DNA from: Sphaerisporangium fuscum
GTDB lineage: Bacteria > Actinomycetota > Actinomycetes > Streptosporangiales > Streptosporangiaceae
Direction of reading: 5' to 3'
DNA length: 64,000 nucleotides
Assembly: GCF_018531465.1 (NCBI RefSeq)
Contig: NZ_JAHDTF010000024.1
Location: 124,001-188,000, forward strand
The notes under the pieces: generated by a model
Database searches by the model: none
Told to the model about the DNA's origin: nothing
Seen by the model: the letters and a program-made list of their open reading frames with translations, nothing else
Translations under genes and position numbers: made by a program
Part shown: positions 1-7,833 of the stretch, in pieces
Numbering within the stretch: position 1 is the first letter of the stretch
How the letters are laid out: each line of letters starts with the position of its first letter

Positions 1-368
1 TGTCGCACGTCCGGCGCCCTGCGCAGCGGGACGGCGTGGTCGGGTTCCAGGGGCACCAGCAGCATGCCGAGCGTACGGGCCCGCCGCCCTCGGGCCCGGC
101 GGTGCAGGTGGAAGGTCTCGGCCGGATCGCGCCCCGGGCGCGGCGGCCTGCGGTCGGCGCGGCGGGCCATCGCCCGCAGCAGGGCGCGGGCGTTGTGGAA
201 GTCGCCGCGCCACAGCAGGGCGGTCCCTTCGCAGGCGAGGCGGTAGGCGGTGTCGGCCTTCATGCGGTCGTCGGCGACGGTCACCCGCCTCGGCGGCGGC
301 ATCGCGCTCTCCGAGCGCCAGCGGGCGGATCTCGGCGCGCCGTCTTCGGTCCAGTGGATCTCGGGCAC
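1..368 (-). CDS. Predicted class I SAM-dependent methyltransferase, N-terminal part (runs off left edge)
   Basis: Only the first 122 codons lie in the window and the reading frame is open to the edge. The GTG start is preceded by GGAG at a 5-base spacing. The protein opens with a short acidic segment, then a helical region with the phrases ACEGTALLWRGDFHNAR and LGMLLVPLEPDH. I recognise this as the N-terminal domain that precedes the SAM-binding fold in a family of actinobacterial methyltransferases. The catalytic domain itself is outside the window, so the substrate cannot be judged. A 22-codon ORF with a very strong ribosome site lies upstream on the same strand and may be co-transcribed. 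Confidence 0.6.
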   Translation of the reverse strand, partial: MPEIHWTEDGAPRSARWRSESAMPPPRRVTVADDRMKADTAYRLACEGTALLWRGDFHNARALLRAMARRADRRPPRPGRDPAETFHLHRRARGRRARTLGMLLVPLEPDHAVPLRRAPDVR

Positions 369-485
369 TGCGGCTCCAGGTGATCGGACGTGAGGGGATA
401 CACGAAGATCACTTCGACACGTGGAGCGGATGCCGTCCCCGCGCGGGCGGGGCGAGAGCGGCCGGTGGAACGGGGCCGCCGGAGG

Positions 486-554
486 TCAGGCGGTGCCGGG
501 CTCCCGCGTCGAAGCGTGAGCCGCGAGGTCGCCGAGGACCATGCCGAGTGTCAC
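486..554 (-). CDS. 22-residue ORF with a perfect Shine-Dalgarno, possible leader peptide or small protein
   Basis: A GTG codon sits 5 bases after AAGGAGGT, a full match to the anti-Shine-Dalgarno, and opens a 23-codon frame ending in TGA. The peptide begins MTLGMVLGDLAAHAS and has no Cys, signal peptide or membrane segment. It lies 117 bases upstream of the predicted methyltransferase gene on the same strand, so it could be a translated leader or a free-standing small protein. I do not recognise a family. The ribosome site is the only support for translation. The rest of the 366-base interval (369-734) holds GC-rich hairpins and no other convincing gene. Confidence 0.4.
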   Translation of the reverse strand: MTLGMVLGDLAAHASTREPGTA

Positions 555-734
555 GCCAGACCTCCTTCGGGGAACCGTCACCCGGGACGTTCTCACACCC
601 GCCGGTCGCCGCGCAAACCGGTGCGCGGCCGTGATGTCTCGATTTCCGAACTCGTGATCATGTTCGTACCGCGATCTGCTGGGCAGCGGCGGTGTGTGAC
701 GCATTCTGAGAGCCCCGCCGGGGCGGCGTGAGAG

Positions 735-1406
735 ATGAAGGTCATCGGGATCGCGGGCAGTCTGCCGCCGAGGTCATATGTCCGGAGGTTGCTGGAGGCG
801 TCGGGGCGAGGGCTGCCGGCGCAGGTGGAGTTCGAGATCTGGGACGGGCCGGCCGGCGTGCCGCCCGTGGGGGACGGCCCGCCCCCGCCGCCGGTGACGC
901 GGCTCTGCGACGCGCTGGCCTCGGCCGACGGCATGCTGATCGCGGCTCCGGCGCACAGCGTCCTGCCGCCGGAGTTGTGCCACCTGCTGGAGTGGCTGGC
1001 CTCGTCGCACGGCGGCACGGCCCTGCTGGGCAAGCCGGTGGTCGTGGTGACCGCCTGCCCGCGTCCGTACGAGGCGATGTGGACCCAGACGCTGCTGCGC
1101 AAGATGCTGGAGGAGGCGGGAGCGACGGTGTACGGCGTCGACCTCGCCGTGTCCTCGGCGACGGACGGCGCGTCCGTCGACCCGGCGTCGCGCGCCCGGC
1201 TGGCGGACGCCCTGGGCCGCCTGGTCCCGGCGGGCGGGGCGCTCGCGCCCGTCCGGGAGGACGCGCAGAGCCCGCACGGCACGGCGGTCCGGGACGACAC
1301 GCGGACGCGGGGACCGGTCAGGGACGGCAGGCGGCTGCCGGGGCACGCGCCGGTGCGCGAGCACGCGCCCGTGCGCGCGGCGTCCTCCCTCGCGGGGCCG
1401 GGATGA
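735..1406 (+). CDS. NAD(P)H-dependent FMN reductase (SsuE-type flavodoxin fold)
   Basis: This 223-residue protein has the flavodoxin-like NADPH:FMN reductase layout: an N-terminal beta strand followed by the phosphate-binding GIAGSL loop (residues 4-9), a PAHSVLPPELCHLLEWL segment after the third strand, and GKPVVVVTAC. Such enzymes make free reduced FMN for two-component monooxygenases, which fits the two LLM monooxygenases in the next operon. A strong terminator separates it from that operon, so it is its own transcription unit. The last 50 or so residues are an Arg/Pro/His-rich tail containing a duplicated HAPVR phrase and are probably disordered. The ribosome site (GAGAG) is weak. Confidence 0.8.
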   Translation: MKVIGIAGSLPPRSYVRRLLEASGRGLPAQVEFEIWDGPAGVPPVGDGPPPPPVTRLCDALASADGMLIAAPAHSVLPPELCHLLEWLASSHGGTALLGKPVVVVTACPRPYEAMWTQTLLRKMLEEAGATVYGVDLAVSSATDGASVDPASRARLADALGRLVPAGGALAPVREDAQSPHGTAVRDDTRTRGPVRDGRRLPGHAPVREHAPVRAASSLAGPG

Positions 1407-1448
1407 GCCGGCCGCTCCGCACGGCCCGGTCGTAGGCCTGTTCCACCC

Positions 1449-1488
1449 GCCTGCCCGGCCCCCTCACCAGGGGCCGGGCAGGCTTCTT
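1449..1488 (+). terminator. Strong intrinsic terminator after the FMN reductase
   Basis: A perfect 14-base-pair stem (arms GCCTGCCCGGCCCC and GGGGCCGGGCAGGC) with a short loop is followed by TTCTTC. It isolates the FMN reductase gene from the downstream sulfur operon. Confidence 0.85.
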
Positions 1489-1557
1489 CATGCCCGGCGG
1501 CCGGTGCGAAGCGATGCGGATCGTCTCGCGATGTGAGACGTCCTTGACTGGCATAAA

Positions 1558-1581
1558 ACCTACCTGAAATATAGGTAATGT
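1558..1581 (+). promoter_or_regulatory. Promoter of the organosulfur operon with inverted-repeat operator ACCTA-N9-TAGGT
   Basis: A 5-base inverted repeat (ACCTA at 1558-1562, TAGGT at 1572-1576) abuts a TAATGT -10 hexamer (1576-1581), which lies 7 bases before the GTG of the leader peptide. A TTGACT at 1544-1549 is too far away to be the matching -35. The same CCTA-N9-TAGG element occurs at 13729-13745, in the promoter of the peptide-type ABC operon. The operator overlaps the core promoter, which fits a repressor better than an activator. The identity of the regulator is unknown. Confidence 0.6.
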
Positions 1582-1588
1582 GCCGAAT

Positions 1589-1651
1589 GTGAACTTGACC
1601 GCCCGGCGCGCCGTGGACTTCATGTACGTGGACAGCAGTCTCTGTCGGTGA
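1589..1651 (+). CDS. Cysteine-type leader peptide of the organosulfur operon (20 residues)
   Basis: GTG opens a 21-codon frame encoding a basic stretch (ARRAVDF) and ending VDSSLCR before TGA. A positively charged start, a VD motif and a C-terminal Cys-Arg-stop are the hallmarks of the actinobacterial leader peptides found before sulfur-assimilation genes, where stalling at the Cys codon is thought to report cysteine supply. There is no Shine-Dalgarno; a -10 hexamer 7 bases upstream suggests a leaderless mRNA starting at this codon. About 150 bases separate it from the first structural gene, including a perfect hairpin at 1742-1763. That the peptide acts by attenuation here is inference. Confidence 0.7.
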   Translation: MNLTARRAVDFMYVDSSLCR

Positions 1652-1741
1652 ACGTCCGTCGTCCCGCGCGCCGTCCGTGCCGGAGACGTCCCCTCTCTCC
1701 TTTCCTCTGATCACCCCTGCTCCAGGGGTTCCTCGCCGCGC

Positions 1742-1763
1742 CCGGCGGCATGACCGCCGCCGG
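1742..1763 (+). other. Hairpin in the leader, possible attenuator or ribosome-site mask
   Basis: Arms CCGGCGGC and GCCGCCGG pair perfectly over 8 base pairs with the 6-base loop ATGACC. It lies between the leader peptide and the importer lipoprotein, 35 bases before that gene's start. There is no T-run after it, so translational or Rho-type control is likelier than intrinsic termination. The preceding GCCGCGCCCGGCGGC can form a competing hairpin. Confidence 0.4.
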
Positions 1764-1798
1764 TTCCGCCTGCCTTCCGTTAGGGGCTCGTCATCACC

Positions 1799-2884
1799 AT
1801 GTGGAAATCTCGCCGACACCACGCACCCCGCCGGTCCCGGTGGCGCCCGCGCCTCGCGGCCGTGACGGCCGCGGTCTCGCTCGCCGCCCTCTCCGCCGCC
1901 TGCGGCACCTCCTCCGCCGCCGAGGACCGTCCCGCGTCCTCCGGCGGCACGGGCGCCGTGCTCAAACTCCAGGACCCGGGCAACGCGGGCCCCCTCGCCT
2001 ACGCCAAACGGGAGGGCATCCTGGAGAAGCGGCTCAAGGCCGTCGGCGCGTCCGTCGAGTGGGGCGGCTCCTACGCCTCCTTCACCGCCACCGTCGACGC
2101 CGTGCACTCCGGCTCGGTCAACGTCCTCGCCGGGGCGGTCTCACCGGCCGTCGGCTACCTCGCCAACAGCCACGACATCAAGATCTTCTCGGTCACCGAC
2201 CCGGTCACCGACCCGGCCGCGCCGCAGACCGACGGCCTCGTCGTCCGGCCCGACAGCCCGATCAGGTCCGTCAAGGACCTGGTGGGCAAGCAGGTGGCCG
2301 TGAACAAGGGCGGCAAGGGCGAATACCTCCTGCTGCTCGCCCTGGAGAAGGCGGGCATCCCCGTCGACCAGGTCAGACGCGTCTACCTCAACCCCGACCA
2401 GGGCGCCTCGGCGTTCGCCACCGGCAAGGTGGACGCCTGGTGGGCGATCGTGCGGGCCTACCCCGAGGCGGTCGCCAGGGGCGCGCGCGTCCTGGTGCAC
2501 GGCCGCGACCTGGACGACAAGGACCTGACCATCCTCGCGGCACGCGACGAACTGCTCCAACGGCACCCCGAGGCGGTACGCGTGTACCTGCAGGTCCTGC
2601 AGGAGCTGACCGAGGAGGCGAAGAAGAACCCGGAGAAGTTCGAGAACGTCTTCCTCAAGCAGGGCCCGACGGCGGTGACCGGCCCGCGCCTCGACTTCGA
2701 CATCGCCACGGCGCGGTACGCCAACGTCCCCCGCTACGCCGAGCAGCGCGACGCCGCCGACATCCGCCAGGTGGCCGGCCTGTTCCGCAAGTACGGGGTG
2801 GTGTCCAGGGACGTCGAACCCGCCGACGTCCTGTTCGATCTCAGGCCGGCGGCCGGCGCGGCCTCGCCCGCCGCGTCCGGGTGA
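1799..2884 (+). CDS. ABC transporter substrate-binding lipoprotein, aliphatic sulfonate/NMT1 type (SsuA-like)
   Basis: This exported receptor captures the operon's substrate. A basic N-terminus and hydrophobic segment end in the lipobox LSAAC (Cys at about residue 35). The body is a SsuA/TauA/NMT1-type periplasmic-binding fold, with the family phrases SPIRSVKDLVGKQVAVNKGGKGEY and ATGKVDAWW split across the two lobes. It is the first structural gene of a seven-gene operon with its own permease and ATPase directly downstream. AGGGG lies 12 bases before the ATG, a rather long spacing. Family membership does not distinguish sulfonates from other organosulfur compounds; the downstream enzymes argue for organosulfur. 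Confidence 0.85.
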   Translation: MWKSRRHHAPRRSRWRPRLAAVTAAVSLAALSAACGTSSAAEDRPASSGGTGAVLKLQDPGNAGPLAYAKREGILEKRLKAVGASVEWGGSYASFTATVDAVHSGSVNVLAGAVSPAVGYLANSHDIKIFSVTDPVTDPAAPQTDGLVVRPDSPIRSVKDLVGKQVAVNKGGKGEYLLLLALEKAGIPVDQVRRVYLNPDQGASAFATGKVDAWWAIVRAYPEAVARGARVLVHGRDLDDKDLTILAARDELLQRHPEAVRVYLQVLQELTEEAKKNPEKFENVFLKQGPTAVTGPRLDFDIATARYANVPRYAEQRDAADIRQVAGLFRKYGVVSRDVEPADVLFDLRPAAGAASPAASG

Positions 2885-2889
2885 CCGCC

Positions 2890-3786
2890 ATGACGGCAGA
2901 GAGACTCGCCCCCGCCTCCACCACCCTCGCCTCCGGCGCGCCCGCTCTCCCGGATCCGCGGGCCGCGGAGGCGGGACCCACCGGACTGGAGGCGCCGCGA
3001 CACATCGGGAGCGTCCGCCGCCGCCCCGCGCTGTCGGTCGCCGTGCGGATCGCCGTGCCGCTGCTCCTGCTCGCCGGCTGGTGGTACGGCACGGGCAGCG
3101 GCCGCGTCCCGCCCGACGTGCTCGCCACGCCGCCCTCGGTCCTCGGCGCCCTGCGCGAACTGGTCGCCACCGGGCAGTTCACCGAGTACCTGCTCGCCTC
3201 GGGCCGGCGCGCGGGGCTCGGGGTGCTCGCCGGCGGCGGCATCGGCCTGCTGCTGGGCGTCGCCGCCGGACTGTCGGCGCTGGGGGAGGAACTGGTCGAC
3301 CCGACGATGCAGATGCTGCGCGCCGTGCCGTTCCTGGCGCTGGTCCCGCTGTTCATCTCGTGGTTCGGCGTCGGCGAGACCTTCAAGGTCGTGCTGATCG
3401 CGGTGTCGGCGGCCGTCCCCATGTACGCCTACACCTATCTGGGGGTCAGGAACGTCGACCGCAAGGTGGTGGAGGCGGCGCGCGGGTTCGGGCTGCGCGG
3501 CCACCGGCTGGCGCTGGGCGTCGTCATCCCGAGCGCGCTGCCCAACATCCTCATGGCGCTGCGCATCTGCCTGTCGGTCTCGCTCACCGGCCTGATCGCC
3601 GCCGAGCAGATCGGCGCCACCGAGGGCATCGGCTACCTGGTCACCCTGGCCCAGCAGTACTTCCGCATCGACTACATGGTGCTGTGCATCCTCGTCTACG
3701 CGGCGCTCGGGCTCGTCTTCGACGCGGCCATCCGGGTGCTGGAACGGCTCGCCATGCCGTGGCGCGGGCACGTGGTGGCGCGATGA
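2890..3786 (+). CDS. ABC transporter permease (SsuC/TauC family)
   Basis: A 298-residue integral membrane permease with about six membrane segments after a 50-residue cytoplasmic lead. The ATPase-docking EAA loop reads EAARGFGLRGHRLALGVVIP near residue 195. The start is taken as the ATG five bases after the lipoprotein stop; an in-frame GTG three codons earlier overlaps that stop and is an alternative. Its stop overlaps the ATPase start as ATGA, so the two are translationally coupled. The longer frame running back to 1750 is not coding, because the lipoprotein gene occupies that interval. Confidence 0.88.
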   Translation: MTAERLAPASTTLASGAPALPDPRAAEAGPTGLEAPRHIGSVRRRPALSVAVRIAVPLLLLAGWWYGTGSGRVPPDVLATPPSVLGALRELVATGQFTEYLLASGRRAGLGVLAGGGIGLLLGVAAGLSALGEELVDPTMQMLRAVPFLALVPLFISWFGVGETFKVVLIAVSAAVPMYAYTYLGVRNVDRKVVEAARGFGLRGHRLALGVVIPSALPNILMALRICLSVSLTGLIAAEQIGATEGIGYLVTLAQQYFRIDYMVLCILVYAALGLVFDAAIRVLERLAMPWRGHVVAR

Positions 3787-4499
3787 CGGCCACCACCACC
3801 GACGTCGCCGTGCGGGTGGGCGGGCTGCGCAAGGCCTTCGGGACCAAGACCGTCCTGGACGGGATCGACCTGTCGATCCGCAGAGGGGAGTTCTTCGCGC
3901 TCCTCGGCCCGAGCGGCACCGGCAAGACCACCCTGCTCCGCATCCTCGCCGGTCTGGAACGGCCCGACGCCGGCACCGTGCTGGCGGCCCGGCGGCGGAC
4001 GACCGTCTACCAGGAACCCCGGCTGATCCCGGCGCGCAGAGTGCTCGCCAACGTCACCCTGGGCCTGCCCGCCACCGCCCGCGAGGCCGGACGGCGCGCC
4101 CTGGCCGAGGTGGGCCTGGACGGCTACGGCCGGGCCTGGCCGGCGACGCTGTCCGGAGGCGAGGCGCAGCGCGTCGCCCTGGCCCGGGCACTGGTCCGGG
4201 ATCCGGAGATCCTCCTGCTGGACGAGCCCTTCGCCGCCCTGGACGCCCTGACCCGGCTGCAGATGCAGGAACTGGTCGCCGAGCTGTGCGCCCGTCACCG
4301 CCCGGCGGTCGTCCTGGTCACCCACGACGTGGACGAGGCCGTCCGCCTCGCCGACCGCGTGGTGGTGCTGCGCGAGGGCCGGCTGGCCGTCGACCAGGTG
4401 ATCGACCTGCCGCATCCCCGCGACCGCGACGGCCCGGAGTTCGCCGCCCACCGCCGTCTCCTCCTCCGGCACCTCGGTGTCGTCACCTCCGCCCACTAG
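3783..4499 (+). CDS. ABC transporter ATP-binding protein (SsuB/TauB family)
   Basis: The 238-residue ATPase energises the importer. Walker A is GPSGTGKTT (residues 42-50); the Q-loop is YQEPRL, the signature LSGGEAQRVALARAL, Walker B ILLLDEPFAALD, and the switch histidine is in VTHDVDEA. The short spacing between Walker A and the Q-loop is typical of the SsuB/TauB branch. It starts within the permease stop (ATGA) and is followed after 7 bases by the desulfinase-like gene. All catalytic motifs look intact. Confidence 0.9.
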   Translation: MTATTTDVAVRVGGLRKAFGTKTVLDGIDLSIRRGEFFALLGPSGTGKTTLLRILAGLERPDAGTVLAARRRTTVYQEPRLIPARRVLANVTLGLPATAREAGRRALAEVGLDGYGRAWPATLSGGEAQRVALARALVRDPEILLLDEPFAALDALTRLQMQELVAELCARHRPAVVLVTHDVDEAVRLADRVVVLREGRLAVDQVIDLPHPRDRDGPEFAAHRRLLLRHLGVVTSAH

Positions 4500-4506
4500 G
4501 AGCCAC

Positions 4507-5538
4507 ATGTCGACCGTCGACAAGATCTGGTACACCCGCTGCCCCGTGCCCACCGCCAGCGGCCTCGCCCACAACCAGGGATGGCTGGCCGAGGAGTTCC
4601 GGGCCGCCGGCCTGGACGTCGGCATCCTGCAGGACGCCGGCCCGGAACTGGCCGACCACCACTTCGACCACCGGCTGCTCGGCCTGTTCCGCGAGGGCGG
4701 CAACGTCCCGGCCCTCGCCGCCCGCTCGGCCGGCGCGCCGACCCGGCTGATCGGACTGACCTGGATCGAGGAATGGCAGTCCATCCTGGTCCGCGCCGGC
4801 TCCGGCATCACCGGCCCGGCGGACCTCGCCGGCGCCAGGGTGGCGCTGCCCGCGTGGGCCGCGACCCGCGCCAAGAGCTTCCCCCGCGCCATGGCCCTGC
4901 ACGGCGTCAAGGGCGCCCTCTCCCAGGGCGGGCTCACCCTGGACGACGTCACGTTCGTCGAGGTGGCCGCCCAGGTGAACCCCTCGGTCGGCCGTGAGGC
5001 GGGCGGCCGGGCGTTCTCCTGGCCCGGAATCGCCGAACTGGCCCGCGGCGAGGTCGACGCGGTCTACGCCAAGGGCGCCCGCGCCGCCGAGCAGGCCGCC
5101 GAGATCGGCGCGGTGGTCGCCGTCGACCTCGACGCGCACCCCGACCCGCGTACCCGGGTGAACAACGGCACCCCGCGGCCGATCACCGTGCACGAGCGGC
5201 TTCTCGCCGAACGCCCCGACCTGGTCGTGGGGTTCCTGGTCCAGACGCTGCGCGCGGCCGACTGGGCCCGCGGCGACCTCGCCCGGGTCCGCGAGATCCT
5301 GGCCGGGGAGACGAGGTCGGGCGCGGACGCCGTGGTGACGGCCTACCGGGGCGACTTCCACCGGTCGCTGCATCCCGACCTGTCGCCGGAACGGCTGGAG
5401 CTGCTGCGCCTCCAGAAGGACTTCCTGCTCGTGCACGGCTTCCTCGACGCGGACGTCGACCTGGCCGCCTGGGCCGCCCCCGAGCCGCTGGAGCTGGCCC
5501 GCGAGCGGCTCGCCGCCCCGCGCGAGGCGGTGGCCTGA
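4507..5538 (+). CDS. DszB-like sulfinate desulfinase (cytoplasmic, solute-binding fold)
   Basis: The 343-residue protein has no signal peptide and matches DszB, the 2'-hydroxybiphenyl-2-sulfinate desulfinase, over most of its length: YTRCPVPTA near the N-terminus, HHFDH followed by LFREGGNVP, TRLIGLT, and a C-terminal FLLVHGF plus AAWAAPE. The three DszB catalytic residues are kept: Cys12 (DszB Cys27), His52 (His60) and Arg62 (Arg70), with the same His-Arg spacing of ten. DszB cleaves the C-S bond of an aromatic sulfinate to release sulfite. The gene lies between an importer and two monooxygenases, where a sulfinate would arise. Automated annotation would probably call it a substrate-binding protein. 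The actual substrate is unknown. GGAG precedes the ATG. Confidence 0.8.
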   Translation: MSTVDKIWYTRCPVPTASGLAHNQGWLAEEFRAAGLDVGILQDAGPELADHHFDHRLLGLFREGGNVPALAARSAGAPTRLIGLTWIEEWQSILVRAGSGITGPADLAGARVALPAWAATRAKSFPRAMALHGVKGALSQGGLTLDDVTFVEVAAQVNPSVGREAGGRAFSWPGIAELARGEVDAVYAKGARAAEQAAEIGAVVAVDLDAHPDPRTRVNNGTPRPITVHERLLAERPDLVVGFLVQTLRAADWARGDLARVREILAGETRSGADAVVTAYRGDFHRSLHPDLSPERLELLRLQKDFLLVHGFLDADVDLAAWAAPEPLELARERLAAPREAVA

Positions 5539-6662
5539 TGGCGGACCCGCGACACCTCACCGAGCCGGACCCGGCGCGCCTGACCCCGCCGGACCGGCCC
5601 GACTTCCTGGTCACCGTGCCGACCCGCGGGGACGGGCGCGACCCGCTCCGCCGGGACCGGGGCGACTGGCAGCTCGCCGCGCGGCGCCCGCTGCCGCCGT
5701 TCGTCACCGACCTGCGGCCCGGCGCCTTCGGCCCGTTCGACCACCTCGCGCAGATCGGCCGCGCCGCGGAGATCGCCACGGTCGGCGGCGCGCTGGTGCC
5801 GTACGACCCGGCGGGCGAGGAGGCGCTCGTCGTGGCCGCCCAGCTGCTGCGCGACAGCCGCCACCTGCGTGTCGTGGCCGGCTTCCATCCGCTGGTCGCG
5901 ACCCCCGTCTACGCCGCCAAGTTCTCGGCGTCGCTGCAGCGGTTCACCGGCGACCGGCTCGGGTGGCAGGTCGAGGTCGACCTGGAGCCCGCCCTCGCGC
6001 GCGCCCAGGGCGACTTCCTGGAGGGGCCGGATCGTTATGTCCGGGCCGACGAGTTCCTGACCGTGGCCAAAGGCGTGTGGCACGAGGAGGGCTACACCTA
6101 CGAGGGGCGCTTCTACCAGGTGCTCGCCGGCGGCTTCCAGGCGCCCAACACCGGCCTGCCGTTCCCGCGCGTGTACCTGAGGGGCACCTCGCCGGAGGCG
6201 TTCGCGCTCTCGGCGCGGCACGCCGACGTGCACCTGTTCACCCCGGAGGACGACATCGACGCCGGCGTCGCCCACCTGTCGGCGCTGGCCGCGGGGGAGG
6301 GGCGGCGGGTCGCCCACGGGCTGCGGCTGCCGGTGCTGGCTCGCGACGACGACGACGAGGCGTGGGACGAGGCGCGCCGGCTGTGGACCCTCGCCGGCGG
6401 GGACGCCGCCGGCCTGCCGGACCCCGACCCGCGCACGGGGCTGTGGCCGGGCTTCGGCCGGATCACCGCCGCGTCACCGGGGTCCGGCGGGACGCTCGGG
6501 CTGGTCGGCTCGTACGAGACGGTCGCCGCCGGCGTCCGCGGCCACCTGGAACGGGGCGTCACGACGTTCGTCCTGGACGCCAGGCCCGCCATCGAGGAGA
6601 CCTACCGGCTGGGCGAGCGGCTGCTGCCGCTGCTGGCGAAGGAGGACGAGCATGTCCGTTGA
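5538..6662 (+). CDS. LLM-class flavin-dependent monooxygenase (alkanesulfonate monooxygenase-like)
   Basis: A 374-residue luciferase-like TIM-barrel protein. The family segments are visible: IGRAAEIATVGGALVPY, then FHPLVATPVYAAKFSASLQRFTGDR, then RYVRADEFLTVAKGVW and a late LGLVGSYETVAAG. Such enzymes use reduced FMN and oxygen to oxidise sulfonates, sulfones or related C-S substrates. The first 45 residues are Pro/Arg/Asp-rich and precede the barrel. The start overlaps the desulfinase stop (TGATG) and the end overlaps the next monooxygenase by 11 bases, so coupled expression is expected. It is more divergent from SsuD than its neighbour. A DszA- or SfnG-like sulfone monooxygenase role, feeding a sulfinate to the desulfinase, is inference. 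Confidence 0.82.
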   Translation: MADPRHLTEPDPARLTPPDRPDFLVTVPTRGDGRDPLRRDRGDWQLAARRPLPPFVTDLRPGAFGPFDHLAQIGRAAEIATVGGALVPYDPAGEEALVVAAQLLRDSRHLRVVAGFHPLVATPVYAAKFSASLQRFTGDRLGWQVEVDLEPALARAQGDFLEGPDRYVRADEFLTVAKGVWHEEGYTYEGRFYQVLAGGFQAPNTGLPFPRVYLRGTSPEAFALSARHADVHLFTPEDDIDAGVAHLSALAAGEGRRVAHGLRLPVLARDDDDEAWDEARRLWTLAGGDAAGLPDPDPRTGLWPGFGRITAASPGSGGTLGLVGSYETVAAGVRGHLERGVTTFVLDARPAIEETYRLGERLLPLLAKEDEHVR

Positions 6663-7833
6663 CATCTACTGGAGGATCGGCACCCACGGCGACCAGCAGT
6701 CGCTGCGCCGCAGGGCGGCCAGCCGGGGGGAGTGGGCGCCGGTCGTGCCGGGCAGCCTCGCCCCGGGGGTGCGCGACGGCCGCCGTGACGGGTACTCCTA
6801 CCTGGAGCACATGGCCGACGTCGCCCGAGCCTCGGAGATCTCGGGGTTCGCCGGCGGGCTGCTGCCGTCGTTCCCCTTCACCGACGACCCGTGGGCCGCG
6901 GCCGCCGCCCTGGCCCGGGAGACGACGACCTACCGGTTCATGATCGCCTACCAGCCGGGGTTCCTGCACCCGGTGCAGGCGGCGCGCATGTCGGCGACGC
7001 TGCAGCGCGCGACCGGCGGGCGGGTCGTCTACAACATCATCTCCGGCGGCGGCGGGCCCGCCCAGCTGTGGTGGGGCGACCGCGTCGACCACGACGACCG
7101 CTACGCCCGCACCTCCGAGTTCCTCGACGTGCTCAAGGGGGTGTGGCAGGGCGGGCCGTTCAGCTACGAGGGGCGGTTCTACCGCGTCGAGGGGGCCGGC
7201 CTGCCCGAGCCGCTCGCCCGGCAGCCGTTCCCGGAGATCTACTTCTCCGGCTCCTCCAAGGCCGCCATCGAGGCCGCCGGGCGGCACGCCGACTACTACC
7301 TGTCGTGGCTGGAGCCCTTCCCGGAGCTGGCCGCCAAGTTCGCCCAGGTGCGCGAGCACAGCTCGGGCCTCGGCCGGGCGCCGAAGTTCGCCGTGCGCGT
7401 CGACGTGCTGGCCCGCGACACCGAGGAGGCCGCCTGGGACGAGATCCGGCGCGGCTGGGCGCACGTCGACCCCTCGGCCCTGCGCAGCGCCGACGGCGAC
7501 TCCGTCGGATGGCTGCGCAGCCAGTCGTTCGTGTCCTGGCCCGTGCGTCACCACCGGGAGCTGGAGGTGTCGCCCAACGTCTGGGGCGGCTTCCACCTGC
7601 TGCGCGGCGGCCCGGCGTTCGGCCTGGTCGGCAGCTACCGGCAGGTCGCCGAACGGCTGGACGAGCTGATCGGCCTCGGCGTCGACGCCTTCATCCTCGC
7701 CGGCGTCCCGCACCTGGAGGAGGCGTACCGCGTCGGGGAGGAGGTGCTCCCGCTGCTGCGCGGTCACGACCTCCGCACGCGTTCCCCGCTGTCCCCCACC
7801 ACCTCGCTCTCCGCCTCGAAGGGATCCATCTGA
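6652..7833 (+). CDS. SsuD-like FMNH2-dependent alkanesulfonate monooxygenase
   Basis: The 393-residue protein tracks E. coli SsuD closely: an N-terminal W-x-x-x-THGD phrase, ARMSATLQRATGGRVVYNII, YFSGSSKAAIEAAGRHADYYLSW, LEVSPNVWGGFHLLRGG and VPHLEEAYRVGEEVLPLL. SsuD desulfonates alkanesulfonates to aldehyde and sulfite. Two positions differ from my recollection of SsuD: the region of Cys54 reads PSFPFTDDPW without Cys, and the Arg-Leu-His segment reads RVD, so the substrate may not be a simple alkanesulfonate. It overlaps its upstream neighbour by 11 bases and shares its last base with the next start codon. The last 20 residues are a Ser/Thr/Pro tail. Confidence 0.88.
   Translation: MSVDIYWRIGTHGDQQSLRRRAASRGEWAPVVPGSLAPGVRDGRRDGYSYLEHMADVARASEISGFAGGLLPSFPFTDDPWAAAAALARETTTYRFMIAYQPGFLHPVQAARMSATLQRATGGRVVYNIISGGGGPAQLWWGDRVDHDDRYARTSEFLDVLKGVWQGGPFSYEGRFYRVEGAGLPEPLARQPFPEIYFSGSSKAAIEAAGRHADYYLSWLEPFPELAAKFAQVREHSSGLGRAPKFAVRVDVLARDTEEAAWDEIRRGWAHVDPSALRSADGDSVGWLRSQSFVSWPVRHHRELEVSPNVWGGFHLLRGGPAFGLVGSYRQVAERLDELIGLGVDAFILAGVPHLEEAYRVGEEVLPLLRGHDLRTRSPLSPTTSLSASKGSI

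Noticed and set aside
593..2107. 504-codon minus-strand open frame
   Set aside because: Antisense to the FMN reductase and the importer lipoprotein, both with clear family motifs; high GC keeps opposite frames open.
1750..2889. Long upstream extension of the permease frame
   Set aside because: It overlaps the complete lipoprotein gene and shows Arg/Gly/Pro-rich shadow composition; the ATG at 2890 is the real start.
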